In this document: in pieces, positions 20,301 to 30,025 of the stretch
Layout of the letters: every line of letters begins with the position of its first letter
Position numbering within the stretch: position 1 is the stretch's first letter
NCBI GenBank assembly: GCA_024867545.1
Contig: JANFNE010000020.1
Span: 1,054,001 to 1,118,000, forward strand
DNA from: Phytopythium helicoides
Taxonomy: Eukaryota; Oomycota; Peronosporomycetes; Pythiales; Pythiaceae
Direction: 5' to 3'
DNA length: 64,000 nt
The notes under the pieces: generated by a model
Told to the model about the DNA's origin: nothing
Databases searched by the model: none
What the model saw: the letters and a program-made list of their open reading frames with translations, nothing else
Program-made: the position numbers and the translations under genes

Positions 20301-23300
20301 ATGAGCGGCAGCAAGCGCGACTACTACCTGGCCAAGGGCCGGCAGCTGCAGCAGCTCGAGACCGACGCGGCGCCCGTGAGCGGCGCCTCCAAGACGGCTC
20401 AGCAGGTGGCAGCGGCGCGGAGATCTCGTTGGGCTGGTTGGGGGGAGGGAGGTACTGACGGGCGTGCTGCAGGTGGCCAAGTACCGCGATCTGTGTCCGC
20501 CGGGCACCGAGGACGCGCAGATCACGCGCCTGCTGGAGCGCTGCAAGAACGACGCGCAGAAGATCGAGACGGCCATCAGCGAGCTGTGGGAGGACCACCG
20601 CGGCGGCGGGCAGGACGACTGGGCCACGGTCGCCAAGAAGGGCAAGAAGAAGGAGCTGCCCTCGTCGCAGCGCCCCGCACAGCACTCACAGCAGCAGCTA
20701 GACGACGACCAGTCGCCCACGCGCAAGCCCTCGGACCGCGGGCTGCGCGGTCGTGGCAGCACCCGCGGAGGGCGGGGAGGCGTTGCGGTTCGCGGCGGCC
20801 GGGGAGCCGTTCGCGGTCGCGGTCGCGGCCCTGCTGGCCCTGGACGTGGCAACCGCGGACAGGCGTCGGGCGAGAACGACGAGGAGCAGCCAGAGGACGA
20901 CGCCGAGTCGAACGAAGAGACCGCGCAGTCCGGCGACGCGCCCGTGCAGCCCGCGTCGGCGCGCAAGGACAAGAAGGAGCGAGGAACCAAGGTGGCCAAG
21001 ACGACGCCGCCTGCCGTCGTGGCGACCCCACCAGTAGTCACGCCCATCCTTACGGGCGCGTGGGTCAAGAAGCCAAACCTCACCGGCGTTGTTGCGCAGC
21101 CGGCCAAGCCAGTAGAGGCTGCCCCGAAGCCCGCAGCCGCTCCCGCCGACAAGCCCTCGGAGAAGGAGCCCACGACCGAATCTACCGACAAGGACGCCAA
21201 GACCGAAGCGACGACACAGGCAAGCCCTGCTAAAAAGACACAAGAGAAGAAGAAAAAGCAGGAGAAGAAGAAGAAGGACACCACAGCCGCCGCCGCCGCC
21301 GCCGCCACTACCACCGCTACCACCACCACCACGACTACTACTGCTGCTACTGAAGCAACTGCGACCGCAACTACCACAACAGAAGAGACCACGGTCGTGA
21401 CCGAGACGGTTGAAGTCGTCAAGGAGGTGGTCAAGTCCCCCAAGAAGACGGAGAAGAAGACGGAGACGACCTCGACAACGTCGATTGCCGCGGGCTGGGG
21501 CTCGCTTGATGTGGGCACGTCCAAGATCGAAGAGTGGTCGGCGACGACCACGAGCACCGAGAGCAAGAAGGCGACGACCCCGAACGCGTGGAGCCGTGGC
21601 AGCCCGATCGTCAAGCCTGCGACGCCTGCGAGCCCCGTTGCTGGACCCATTACCGTTGTGCCGGGATCGCCTAAGGACATTCAGATCCCACGCGAGACCG
21701 GCTCGGCGTCGGCGAGCCCGAAGCAGTACCTGAAGCTTGGCCGCTGGGACAGCGCCGTTTCCTCCAACATCTCACTGCAGTTTGGCAGCTTTTCGCTTGG
21801 CGATGATGACTCGACGGAACCTACTTCGCCGCGGGGATGGGCTTCGACGACCACAACCACGACAACGACAACGGCTTCGTCGGGTCCTAGCACGAAGACC
21901 ACGAAGACTACCAAGACGCAGAGTGCTTGGAGTGGCAACAAGCAGACGTCTTCTCCCAAGAAGACGGCTTCAACGCTCTCCCCCGGAAAGGTGCTTGAGA
22001 GCAGCGAGCACAGCTCGACGGCGACCGAGACGAGCCAGGTCGGAACCAAGATCTCCTCGAGCACGACGTCGGCCCCTCCTGGCCTTGCCGTGGAGGCTGG
22101 TGGAGCCACCCCGAAGTCGGTCAAGTCACCGCGATTCGCGCCTTCGGCTCCTTCGCCGGCGTCGCTGCCCAAGCCGGATGAGGTGAAGCGTGGCACGCCT
22201 ACTCGTGCCCAGGCGCAGTTTGTTGCGCAGACTTCGACGCAGACCCAGGCCACCAAGATTGGCTCTGGCGCTGCTTACGGCTCGGAGTTCGCGAAGACGA
22301 CGACGAACATTTACCAGACCTCATACAACCAGTACTCGATTGACCTTGGTCGCACCGGTGCGGCTTCGCAGGCTGCCCCACAGACTTCGGAGACGCCGAA
22401 GAATGCGGGACGTGCCGCTGCCACCGCGCAGTCTCCCGCTCGCCAAAGCGCTCAGATCCAGCAGCAGACGCAGACGCAGTCGCAAACTTCGCAGCAGAAG
22501 CAGGCGCAGCCAGCCCAGCAGCAGCCGCAGCCGCAGGCTCAGCAGCCCCAGCCTGCTCAGCAGCAGACCCAGCAGACCCAGCAGCAGCAGCAGCAGCAGC
22601 AGCAGGCGCAGCAGCAGCTCCCGCAGGGCCAGATGACCCCGCAGCAGGCTGCACAGTTCCAGCAGGCGCATGGCGCCATGCCTGGCTACCACCACTACGC
22701 CCCACCCCCGCCGCCGGGCATGGCGATGCCGTACAACCCGTACAACTACCCTGGCTACTACCAAGGCTACGGTTACTACCAGAACCCCCAGGTGCGTCAC
22801 CAGTTTGACCATGTCAACTTGTGGGAACTCTGTTCTAACCTTTTCAGTTGCCTGCGCAGTACCCGCAGTACAGCCCGCGTACGCAGTACGGCCCGCGTGG
22901 CAACGTGCCGTATGGTGTTGAGGGACCGGTGCCTGGTTTCTCGACCCCTCCGAAGTACGTGTGCACTCACAAATGTTACAAGCAGAACAGCGGAATCTCA
23001 TGTGTTTTTTTTGCTCAGCATGCCGGTGGGATACCAGGACCAGCACATGATGGCGCACCAGCACGAGTACGGGGGCGCTATCCCGCAGGGCTTTGGCGAG
23101 ATCAACGGAGCGTACATGCAGCAGGCGCCGATCCAGCAGGGCCACCATATGCACCAGCAGGGAGGCCAGCAGAGCCACGGCAAGGGTGCATCGCAGGGTG
23201 CCTCGGGCCAGCAGCAGCGTGGCGCCAACGCCGGCGCGCAGGGCTACGCGAATGTCGCGAGTGGCGCTCGCGGCGAGCACGGCACGTCGCCGCCGGGGCC

Positions 23301-23568
23301 GAACGTGTCGGCCGGCATGTCAGCGGCGTCGTACGCGCAGCACTACGGCTGGGCGTCGTACGGCGCGCAGCCCATGGGTGCGTGGGGCCACATGATGCCG
23401 CAGGGGTACCAGCAGTCGCCGCAGCAGCACCAGCCGCAGCAGCAGGGCCAGCAGCAGGCGCAGCACGGCGGTGCGCACCACCAGCAGTCGTACCGGCAGT
23501 ACGGCAACAGCAACGCGCAGGCGGGCAACGTCGGCGCCGAGGGCAATGCGCACTCGTGGAGCTCGTAG
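20301..23568 (+). CDS. Large Gln/Thr-rich protein with N-terminal UBA/CUE-like region (Def1/GIP1-like layout)
   Basis: 1026 residues from exons 20301-20405, 20473-22791, 22848-22954 and 23019-23568, all in phase. Residues about 36-75 (YRDLCPPGTEDAQITRLLER then NDAQKIETAISELWED) form a compact helical motif like the UBA/CUE-type region of Def1, UBAP2 and plant GIP1 proteins. After it come DDWATVAKKGKKK, an RG-rich stretch, a Lys/Ala/Thr-rich middle with runs of Thr, and a Gln-rich C-terminal third with a CAG-encoded Q8 run (near 22585-22608) plus Tyr/Gly/Pro-rich segments (YPGYYQGYGYYQN). Almost all of it is low-complexity, as expected of a condensate-forming RNA or ubiquitin-linked scaffold. 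That function is inferred and the family assignment is tentative. Confidence 0.8.
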
Positions 23569-24693
23569 GGCCCACGCGCGCTCCCGCGGGATGGAACCGG
23601 GGCGAGCGAGCCACGTTAGGGAGCACGGGCACTTTGACTGTGAATCATTAGGTGGAGGCGGCAGAATAAGATTTTTTGCTCTTTCAAAGTGTGCGGTGCA
23701 GAGTGAGTGAAAAATTTGCTTGCTCGCATTGAACGTTACGCGGCGCTGACGTCACGCCGCTCGGCCACTCATCGGCGGCGTGACACGTGCAGCTTGGCGA
23801 GAACGGTGCGCGCGCGCGCGGCCAGCAGATGAAGCAGTTGAAGCTGCCTGCGCTTTGTTGCGGCTCCTCTTTGATGCATGAGGAGCGCCTAAATGAGCAG
23901 CTTTTTGCAGCGGTGACTGCGTTTCAGTATGGAGGTATCTTTGAAGAACTGCGGCACATCCACACAAGAAAAAAGTTCACGGACTTCCAGACCTCGCGCT
24001 GGTTGGTCCAAAATCGTTTTCAAAAGTGTTGGGATTGGCTGAAAAGCGACCTTCGTTTTGGATGGATTGTGAAAAAAGGATGCCCTTGGCGAGAACAACA
24101 ACAACGTCGACACCTCCATGCAGGTGTCGACGTTGTTCTCCGTGCGGCTTCATCTGGCGCCTTGAAACGCCATGAGGCGACTGACGCGATGGCTGGGGCC
24201 AGCGTGGATACAGTCCAGATGGCGGCTCGGATGGCTGAATCCCACGCTTTCTCGGCGAGGATGGGATCCGAAAAACAAAGATCGCGTTCTTTGCGCCACG
24301 ATTGGTCCAAATATACCCCTTGCCTCGCGGGGATTGGCCGAAACCTCAAACAGCCGCGCAGAAAATAGCGTTGGATACGCTGTGACGCTCCGGCGCGAAG
24401 GGGCGGGGGCCGCCGGCTGCTCTCTATATGGACCGCCTCAATGCTATTCTCGTGAGGCCGCCATGGAAGCCCCCGGATGCGCTGGCTGCAGGCCGAGGCG
24501 GCCGCAGTCTGCAAAAGGCGCGCCGACGAACGGACGGCGGAGCCGCTGGGCGCGAAATTTGGCGCTTCTCCGGCGATTTTCCGCCCCGGAACAGCGCGCG
24601 CATCCCAGTTGAAGCTCGGCGCGGGCTTTCTCGCTCTCTCGGGGGGCACCGCGGCGTCGACCAGAGCAAGATCGGCCGCATTGACGACGAGCC
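23569..24693. promoter_or_regulatory. Upstream region of the myosin gene with several CCAAT boxes and a hairpin
   Basis: Boxes reading GATTGGCT (24033-24040), GATTGGTCC (24300-24308) and GATTGGCC (24332-24339) lie 350-660 bases before the myosin ATG. A strong inverted repeat occupies 24091-24140 (separate entry). Open frames (23787-24368 plus, 24020-24649 minus) overlap each other and show no domain. Confidence 0.4.
24091..24140. repeat. Inverted repeat, 19-bp perfect arms with a 6-nt insertion in the left arm
   Basis: The right arm AGGTGTCGACGTTGTTCTC (24122-24140) is the exact reverse complement of the left arm, except that the left arm has two extra AAC units (24091-24115). The loop is only CCATGC. 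It lies in the myosin upstream region between CCAAT boxes, so it could form a hairpin in the leader or be a dyad binding site. Confidence 0.85.
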
Positions 24694-27600
24694 ATGGACG
24701 TTGGTGCGCGCGTGTGGCTCGCGGACCCCGCGGACGACCGCGTGTGGCGCTCGGCGCGCGTGCTGAGCGTGCGCCAGGCGCCTCCGGCCGTGGAGGTCGA
24801 GCTGAGCGACGAGCATGGAGACGAGGAGGAGCAGGAGGGGGAGGGGAAGAAGAGGGAGACGGCCGTCGTGCCGCTCGTGTTCAAGGCTGGCGGCGCGGGC
24901 GAGTGCGTGAACGTGCTGCTGCAGAATGCAGAGGACCAGCAGGACCAGGACGACCTTGTGGCGCTGCCGCACCTGCACGAGGCCGCCATCCTGCACGCGC
25001 TGCGGCTGCGGTACACTCGGCACGCCATCTACACGCACATCGGGGATATCCTCGTGTCGGTCAACCCGTTCCAGAAGCTCCCAGCGCTATACACGCGCGA
25101 CCGAATGCAAAAGTACGCGCCGGATGACGCCACCGGGGCAGACCAGCCAACACAGCGGGACCCGCACCTGTTTGCGGTCGCAAGAGCAGCGTACGTTGAC
25201 GTGGCGCGCAATGCACGCAACCAGTCTATCCTGATCAGCGGGGAGAGTGGCGCCGGCAAGACGGAAGCTACCAAGATTGTCATGAAGTACTTTGCACTGA
25301 CGTGTGGGCAATCTTCGGGCGGAGGGGCATCTCCCCCGCCGTCAGCCAAGGCGGCGACAACGTCGATCGAGACTCAAGTCCTGCAGTCCAACCCGATCCT
25401 CGAGTCGTTCGGCAACGCCCGAACAGTGAGGAATGACAACAGTAGTCGCTTTGGCAAGTTCATCGAACTGCAGTTCGATTCGCGTGGCGGACTCTCGCTT
25501 CGTGGCGCGCGCATCCGCACATATCTGCTCGAGAAGATTCGCGTCATTCAGCAGGCGCAGCACGAGCGCAACTTTCACATTTTCTATGAACTCTTGGCAA
25601 CGGCCGCTCACTCAGGTCAATCGAACCCTGTGCACATCGAGGACGATGAACACGAGGTCGATTTGGAGTCGCTATCGACACTGTTAGACTCGCTAGCCGA
25701 GCGTCGTCGATCCTGGGGGCTGCGAAGTGCCGAGTACTTTCGCCTGCTCAATCAAAGCCAGTGCATGCGACGTCGTGATGGCATCGACGATGCAGTGCAA
25801 TTCCGCAAGACTTTGCGGGCGATGGAACAGCTCGGGTTGACCAGTCAGGAGATTTCAAGTGTGCTCGAGATTGTTGCTGCAGTGCTGCACATGGGCAACG
25901 TAGAGTTTGCGGAGACTACAGTTAGGAGGAAGAACAGCCGAAATCGGAGCGTCAGCGAGAGCGATCGTGACAACGAAGCCGTAAGCCCGTTAACGACTGT
26001 TGTCAAAGTCGTTCGAGTTCTCGAGGCGGCCAACGAGGACGATGAGTCTGGAGATGAAGAAGAAAGCGCTATTGATCACTTTTCAAAGGCAGCAGCGCTG
26101 CTTGGAGTGAAACCTGAACAATTGGAGCGTGCGCTGACAAAGCGCTGGCTGCATACAGCCAACGAAACGCTCGAAGTCGCTCTTGATGTGGGGCATGCCG
26201 AGAATACTCGAAATGCCCTATTAATGGAGTGTTACCGCCTCCTGTTTGAGTGGTTGGTCGGTCGAATCAATGCCAAGATTCACCCGGACGCCCACAAACC
26301 GCAAGGAATCGATGCTGCCTCAATGCTTTCGATCGGATTGCTTGACATTTTTGGCTTTGAGGATATGGCGACCAACTCGTTTGAGCAACTTTGCATCAAT
26401 TACGCCAATGAGGCATTGCAGCATCAGTTCAACGAATACGTGTTCGCTTCTGAGCAGCGGCTGTACCGCGAGGAGGGAATCCTGGCTCAAGAAGGCGACA
26501 GTAATGACCCTAACGCAATGTCGATTGACAGCATGGAGTTCCCGGATAATTCGGCGTGCCTGGAGCTTTTCGAGAAAAAGCCGCTGGGTCTTTTCTCACT
26601 AACAGACCAGGAATGCGTGTTCCCGCAAGGCAATGATCGCGCACTTGTGGCAAAGCTCTATTCGGCTTTTGGGACTGGAGATAATTCTGGAAACAGCCAG
26701 CAACCACAAAATTTCGGGAGAAGTAGAAGCAACAGCACGACAGTTGGAACGCACTCTCACTTCGTCTTGGCTAGTGCACTAAAGCGATCCACACATTTTG
26801 GTGTTGCGCACTACGCCGGTCGTGTACTTTACAATGCTGAAGGCTTTCTTGCCAAGAATAAGGACGCGTTTTGTGAGAGTGCTGCCATGCTGCTATCGGA
26901 ATCCAGCAACCCGCTAATCCAGTCGCTGGCTGTCACGTCTGCTGCATCGACGAAAGCCAAGGCTGTGTCAGCCACTAGTGGTCCATCCAGCGGTCGACGC
27001 ACTGCTATTCGCCGTGCCAACTCCTCCATCGCTGCCGTAAGCGTCGGTACGCAGTTCAAGTTGCAGCTTGGCGAACTGCTTGAAATTATCCGTGCTACAA
27101 CGCCACACTACGTTCGTTGTATCAAGCCAAATGATTCGAGCTCGTCTGCCGCTTTTGACACGCAAAGAGTTGTTGAGCAATTGCGCAGTGGTGGTGTACT
27201 CGAGGCGGTTCGAGTCGCTCGTGCTGGCTTCCCTGTGCGGCTATCCCACGATCAATTTCTCGACCGGTATGCCCGTGAACTTGTGCGTTGTCACGGCGGC
27301 AGTAGTCGGGAATTGGACAGTATCGACATTAAGGCGTGTCTCGGTCGTCTTGGTGCTGCTTTCATCAAACAAACGAGTGGGGAGTCATCATCTTCCTTGA
27401 TCAATGGTGTTCGCCTCGGCAAGACTCGCGTCTTCTTCCGTCGAAAGCCGTACGAAGCACTTGAGAAGTTGCGTACTGCTATTCGCTCCAGTGCAGCGGT
27501 CATTGCCCAGACTCAGTTCCGGGGATACCTGGCACGACGGCGCTACCGAGCACTTCTTCGTGGTGTGCTTTTCATTCAATGTGCTTATCGTGGCCACTGC

Positions 27601-28158
27601 GCGCGGCGACTAACCCAATCCATCCGAGCTCATGTGCGTGCTATCACAATCCAGCGTGTAGTTCGAGGATTCTGCTCTCGCAACGCGTACCTCAAGCTAA
27701 AATCTTCGACAATTCTGTGTCAGAGCCTTGTGCGCATGCACCGTGCAACTCAATTTGTGCAATTCTTGCGTGAGACCCGCGCGGTGACTCGTATTGCAAC
27801 GGCCTGGAGACGATCAGCCGCACAAAAAGCGTTTATCCGTATGATGTCGGCTATTCTTTCGCTGCAGTGTGCTTTCCGAGCACGGGTTGCTCGCGGTAAA
27901 CTCATGGAACTCAAGCGCGAAAGTCGGAATATCATGAAGCTGCAAGAAGACAACTCGGCGCTCAAAAATGAACTTGCACTGTTGCGAGCCCAACTAGCTG
28001 CAATGCAACTGCAACAGCAGCAGGTGAATTTCTTTCCAATGGCCCCAACTCCGATCCTTCGCCCAATGGAGCCGGTGATGGTGGCATCTGCATTGATCCC
28101 AGACATGATCTTCCTCTCCCTGAGAAAGATAAAGTTGGAGATCGAGAAGAATACCTGA
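24694..28158 (+). CDS. Myosin heavy chain (unconventional, oomycete type) with IQ motifs
   Basis: Actin-based motor, 1154 residues, no intron. An N-terminal SH3-like strand region (VWLADPADDRVWRSARV) precedes the motor (about 90-930): P-loop GESGAGKT (about residue 183), switch I NDNSSRFGKF (about 247), switch II LDIFGFED (about 549), and actin-interface or relay segments including THFGVAHYAGRVLYNAEGF and TPHYVRCIKPND (about 803). Five or six IQ-like motifs follow (about 934-1066; for example AQTQFRGYLARRRYRALL, TIQRVVRGFCSRNAYLKL), then a short coiled coil (QEDNSALKNELALLRAQLAA). The frame then ends in an atypical tail. The next gene starts 13 bases further on in another frame and encodes a FYVE domain, so the true product may be longer. 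Confidence 0.93.
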   Translation: MDVGARVWLADPADDRVWRSARVLSVRQAPPAVEVELSDEHGDEEEQEGEGKKRETAVVPLVFKAGGAGECVNVLLQNAEDQQDQDDLVALPHLHEAAILHALRLRYTRHAIYTHIGDILVSVNPFQKLPALYTRDRMQKYAPDDATGADQPTQRDPHLFAVARAAYVDVARNARNQSILISGESGAGKTEATKIVMKYFALTCGQSSGGGASPPPSAKAATTSIETQVLQSNPILESFGNARTVRNDNSSRFGKFIELQFDSRGGLSLRGARIRTYLLEKIRVIQQAQHERNFHIFYELLATAAHSGQSNPVHIEDDEHEVDLESLSTLLDSLAERRRSWGLRSAEYFRLLNQSQCMRRRDGIDDAVQFRKTLRAMEQLGLTSQEISSVLEIVAAVLHMGNVEFAETTVRRKNSRNRSVSESDRDNEAVSPLTTVVKVVRVLEAANEDDESGDEEESAIDHFSKAAALLGVKPEQLERALTKRWLHTANETLEVALDVGHAENTRNALLMECYRLLFEWLVGRINAKIHPDAHKPQGIDAASMLSIGLLDIFGFEDMATNSFEQLCINYANEALQHQFNEYVFASEQRLYREEGILAQEGDSNDPNAMSIDSMEFPDNSACLELFEKKPLGLFSLTDQECVFPQGNDRALVAKLYSAFGTGDNSGNSQQPQNFGRSRSNSTTVGTHSHFVLASALKRSTHFGVAHYAGRVLYNAEGFLAKNKDAFCESAAMLLSESSNPLIQSLAVTSAASTKAKAVSATSGPSSGRRTAIRRANSSIAAVSVGTQFKLQLGELLEIIRATTPHYVRCIKPNDSSSSAAFDTQRVVEQLRSGGVLEAVRVARAGFPVRLSHDQFLDRYARELVRCHGGSSRELDSIDIKACLGRLGAAFIKQTSGESSSSLINGVRLGKTRVFFRRKPYEALEKLRTAIRSSAAVIAQTQFRGYLARRRYRALLRGVLFIQCAYRGHCARRLTQSIRAHVRAITIQRVVRGFCSRNAYLKLKSSTILCQSLVRMHRATQFVQFLRETRAVTRIATAWRRSAAQKAFIRMMSAILSLQCAFRARVARGKLMELKRESRNIMKLQEDNSALKNELALLRAQLAAMQLQQQQVNFFPMAPTPILRPMEPVMVASALIPDMIFLSLRKIKLEIEKNT

Positions 28159-28171
28159 GCCACAAGAAGAC

Positions 28172-29935
28172 ATGGAGCACAGCCAACAGGAGGAAGAGGA
28201 GTTCTTGGATGATGATGAAGATGACGAAACGAGCATGTCGATTCCGTCGTTTGCATACCAAGTCCCAGGATCTGACTCGTGCGAAGAGAGCAACAACAAC
28301 CAGCTTTTGAATGATTGCGCGGGGCTTCGAGCTGCAGGTATCAGCATCCCAGTGGTTGCCTGTCCTCCAGACAAATCGGTGGAGGCAGCTAGCTGCGACT
28401 CAGATGACGTTTTCAAGCCTGCAGACATTGCAGATGAGCCTGAGACTTTTGAAAAATCGAGCGGTTTGGATCTTGCGGCAGTTCTTGAGATTGAATCGCC
28501 CGTGAAGACGCTTGCAGCAGCTCCTATTGGCTCGGTTAGCCGTCCTCGACGCTACAGCTTGCCCGACATGTCAACCAACTTTAGCTTTACTTCGACACCG
28601 TGCAACACGGTCCGTGAGAAGGATGTATATTCACCGCCAACGGACGAGCCTGAGGAGGATGAGGATATGGACATGGTGATTTCTCCGCGCGCTCGTGATC
28701 GCAGACACAGTCTTGATTTGTGGATTGCTCGACAAGAGCATGTTGAAGAAGAACTCCAGCAACTGCGAGAGGAAGTTCGAGCCACAGCGTTGGCTGTCGC
28801 TTCTTCGGCAACCCCGTCTGCTCGAACACCTACACCAGAAGACCAGAAAGAAGTCATGAAGAAGTACGTGGCATCACAAATCAAGGCCACGATGATGAAG
28901 CTGCAGCTCCAGGAACCCTCGAGTCCGTGTCTTCGCATTGATATGAATCTGGTTGACAACAACCGCAGCACAGATGAAGACGAAGACGATGGCGCCGTTG
29001 GGGACGACGAGTCAGAGAGGGTGCACAGGCAAAGAACTCCACGCCAAGCCAAGTGGCGGGCACCAGCATCTGTTGGGTGCATCGGTGGTCGCAGCACGAT
29101 GTCGAGTTCAAGAGTGACTAGTAATGGGACTCCTGTTCGCCGCCTTGATACCATCAGCCGAAATGGGAACGCTCTGAACATCCGTTCCCGTTCTGATGCT
29201 CTGCCAGCGCAGCCGGTAGCGACGTCTTCGTCATGCTATGCTCAGCGTGCTCGAAACGCCCGCACGGCGTGGAACTTTGCTGGTGCCGCATCAGTCTCAA
29301 AGTCTCAGTCAACCAAGCACAGCCGGGGCCTTCAGGCATATTTTGCGGATGATAACGCTTCTGATGAGGACGAGCTTGAAGGTCTTAGTGGCAGGAGTTT
29401 CCAGGCGAAAGCTTGTGATCTGCCCATCCCGAAACGATCCGTATCGCTGGGTCTGCCACCTCTCCGTGGTGGTATGACGAGTATCGATGATGAGGGCCAT
29501 CACCCGGTTATTGCGGTGGCATGGACACCTCGACGCCAATCGCAGCCGATCATGAACGAGTCTCAGGTGGTTCCTCGCTGGTCGAAGGACCCTCAGTGCA
29601 CGGAGTGCAACTGTTCGTTCGGACTGCTGGTGCGACGCCACCACTGCCGCCAGTGCGGCCGTTCGTTCTGCTACGAGCACTCAACGCGCAAGCTGCGGCT
29701 GCCGCATCTTGGCTACACGGAGCCTCAGCGAGTGTGCGATGCGTGCTTTGAAGAGCACCTGCTGGGTCTGAGCACACGCCCGAGTGGCGGATCGCCAGAG
29801 ATTGCATTATGGCGTCGCAAGCGTCGAGAGGCTTCGATTGCAATGGCCAAGGCCGCTGCCATGGAAGACGGTTGCCGCACGCGCCGCAACACGGAGACAA
29901 GCAGCATGGACAGCCCTTTATCAAGCGTGAAGTAG
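28172..29935 (+). CDS. FYVE-type zinc-finger protein, possibly the tail of the preceding myosin
   Basis: 587 residues from the ATG at 28172; the same frame is open from 28133. It starts with an acidic run (EEEEFLDDDEDDE), has serine-rich disordered segments and a coiled coil (ARQEHVEEELQQLREEV), and near the C terminus a FYVE-type finger (about residues 469-530): WSKDPQCTEC, RRHHCRQCGRSFC, LP and RVCDAC. The WxxD and RRHHCR signatures bind PI3P on endosomes in the family. One canonical zinc ligand is changed: the sixth position reads YEH instead of a cysteine. It is only 13 bases behind the myosin stop with no promoter room, which argues for a myosin-FYVE fusion split by an unrecognised intron or an indel near 28020-28130, though a separate gene cannot be excluded. 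Confidence 0.8.
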   Translation: MEHSQQEEEEFLDDDEDDETSMSIPSFAYQVPGSDSCEESNNNQLLNDCAGLRAAGISIPVVACPPDKSVEAASCDSDDVFKPADIADEPETFEKSSGLDLAAVLEIESPVKTLAAAPIGSVSRPRRYSLPDMSTNFSFTSTPCNTVREKDVYSPPTDEPEEDEDMDMVISPRARDRRHSLDLWIARQEHVEEELQQLREEVRATALAVASSATPSARTPTPEDQKEVMKKYVASQIKATMMKLQLQEPSSPCLRIDMNLVDNNRSTDEDEDDGAVGDDESERVHRQRTPRQAKWRAPASVGCIGGRSTMSSSRVTSNGTPVRRLDTISRNGNALNIRSRSDALPAQPVATSSSCYAQRARNARTAWNFAGAASVSKSQSTKHSRGLQAYFADDNASDEDELEGLSGRSFQAKACDLPIPKRSVSLGLPPLRGGMTSIDDEGHHPVIAVAWTPRRQSQPIMNESQVVPRWSKDPQCTECNCSFGLLVRRHHCRQCGRSFCYEHSTRKLRLPHLGYTEPQRVCDACFEEHLLGLSTRPSGGSPEIALWRRKRREASIAMAKAAAMEDGCRTRRNTETSSMDSPLSSVK

Positions 29936-30025
29936 TTTTTTTTTTAATTGCAGGAAAAGAGTGTTCGTAGAGTGAGCAAACCTGTATCGCATCAACATAT
30001 TATCAACACGATGAAGCATTTGCCA

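Noticed and set aside
20250..23280. Long Val/Ser/Leu-rich frames antisense to the Gln/Thr-rich gene
   Set aside because: They mirror low-complexity Thr/Gln codons and do not respect the introns.
28172..28829. Alternative frames for the myosin tail (a frame reading NGPNSDPSPNG and onwards)
   Set aside because: No splice pair or single indel links it cleanly to both the motor and the FYVE frame, so it is not proposed as the tail.
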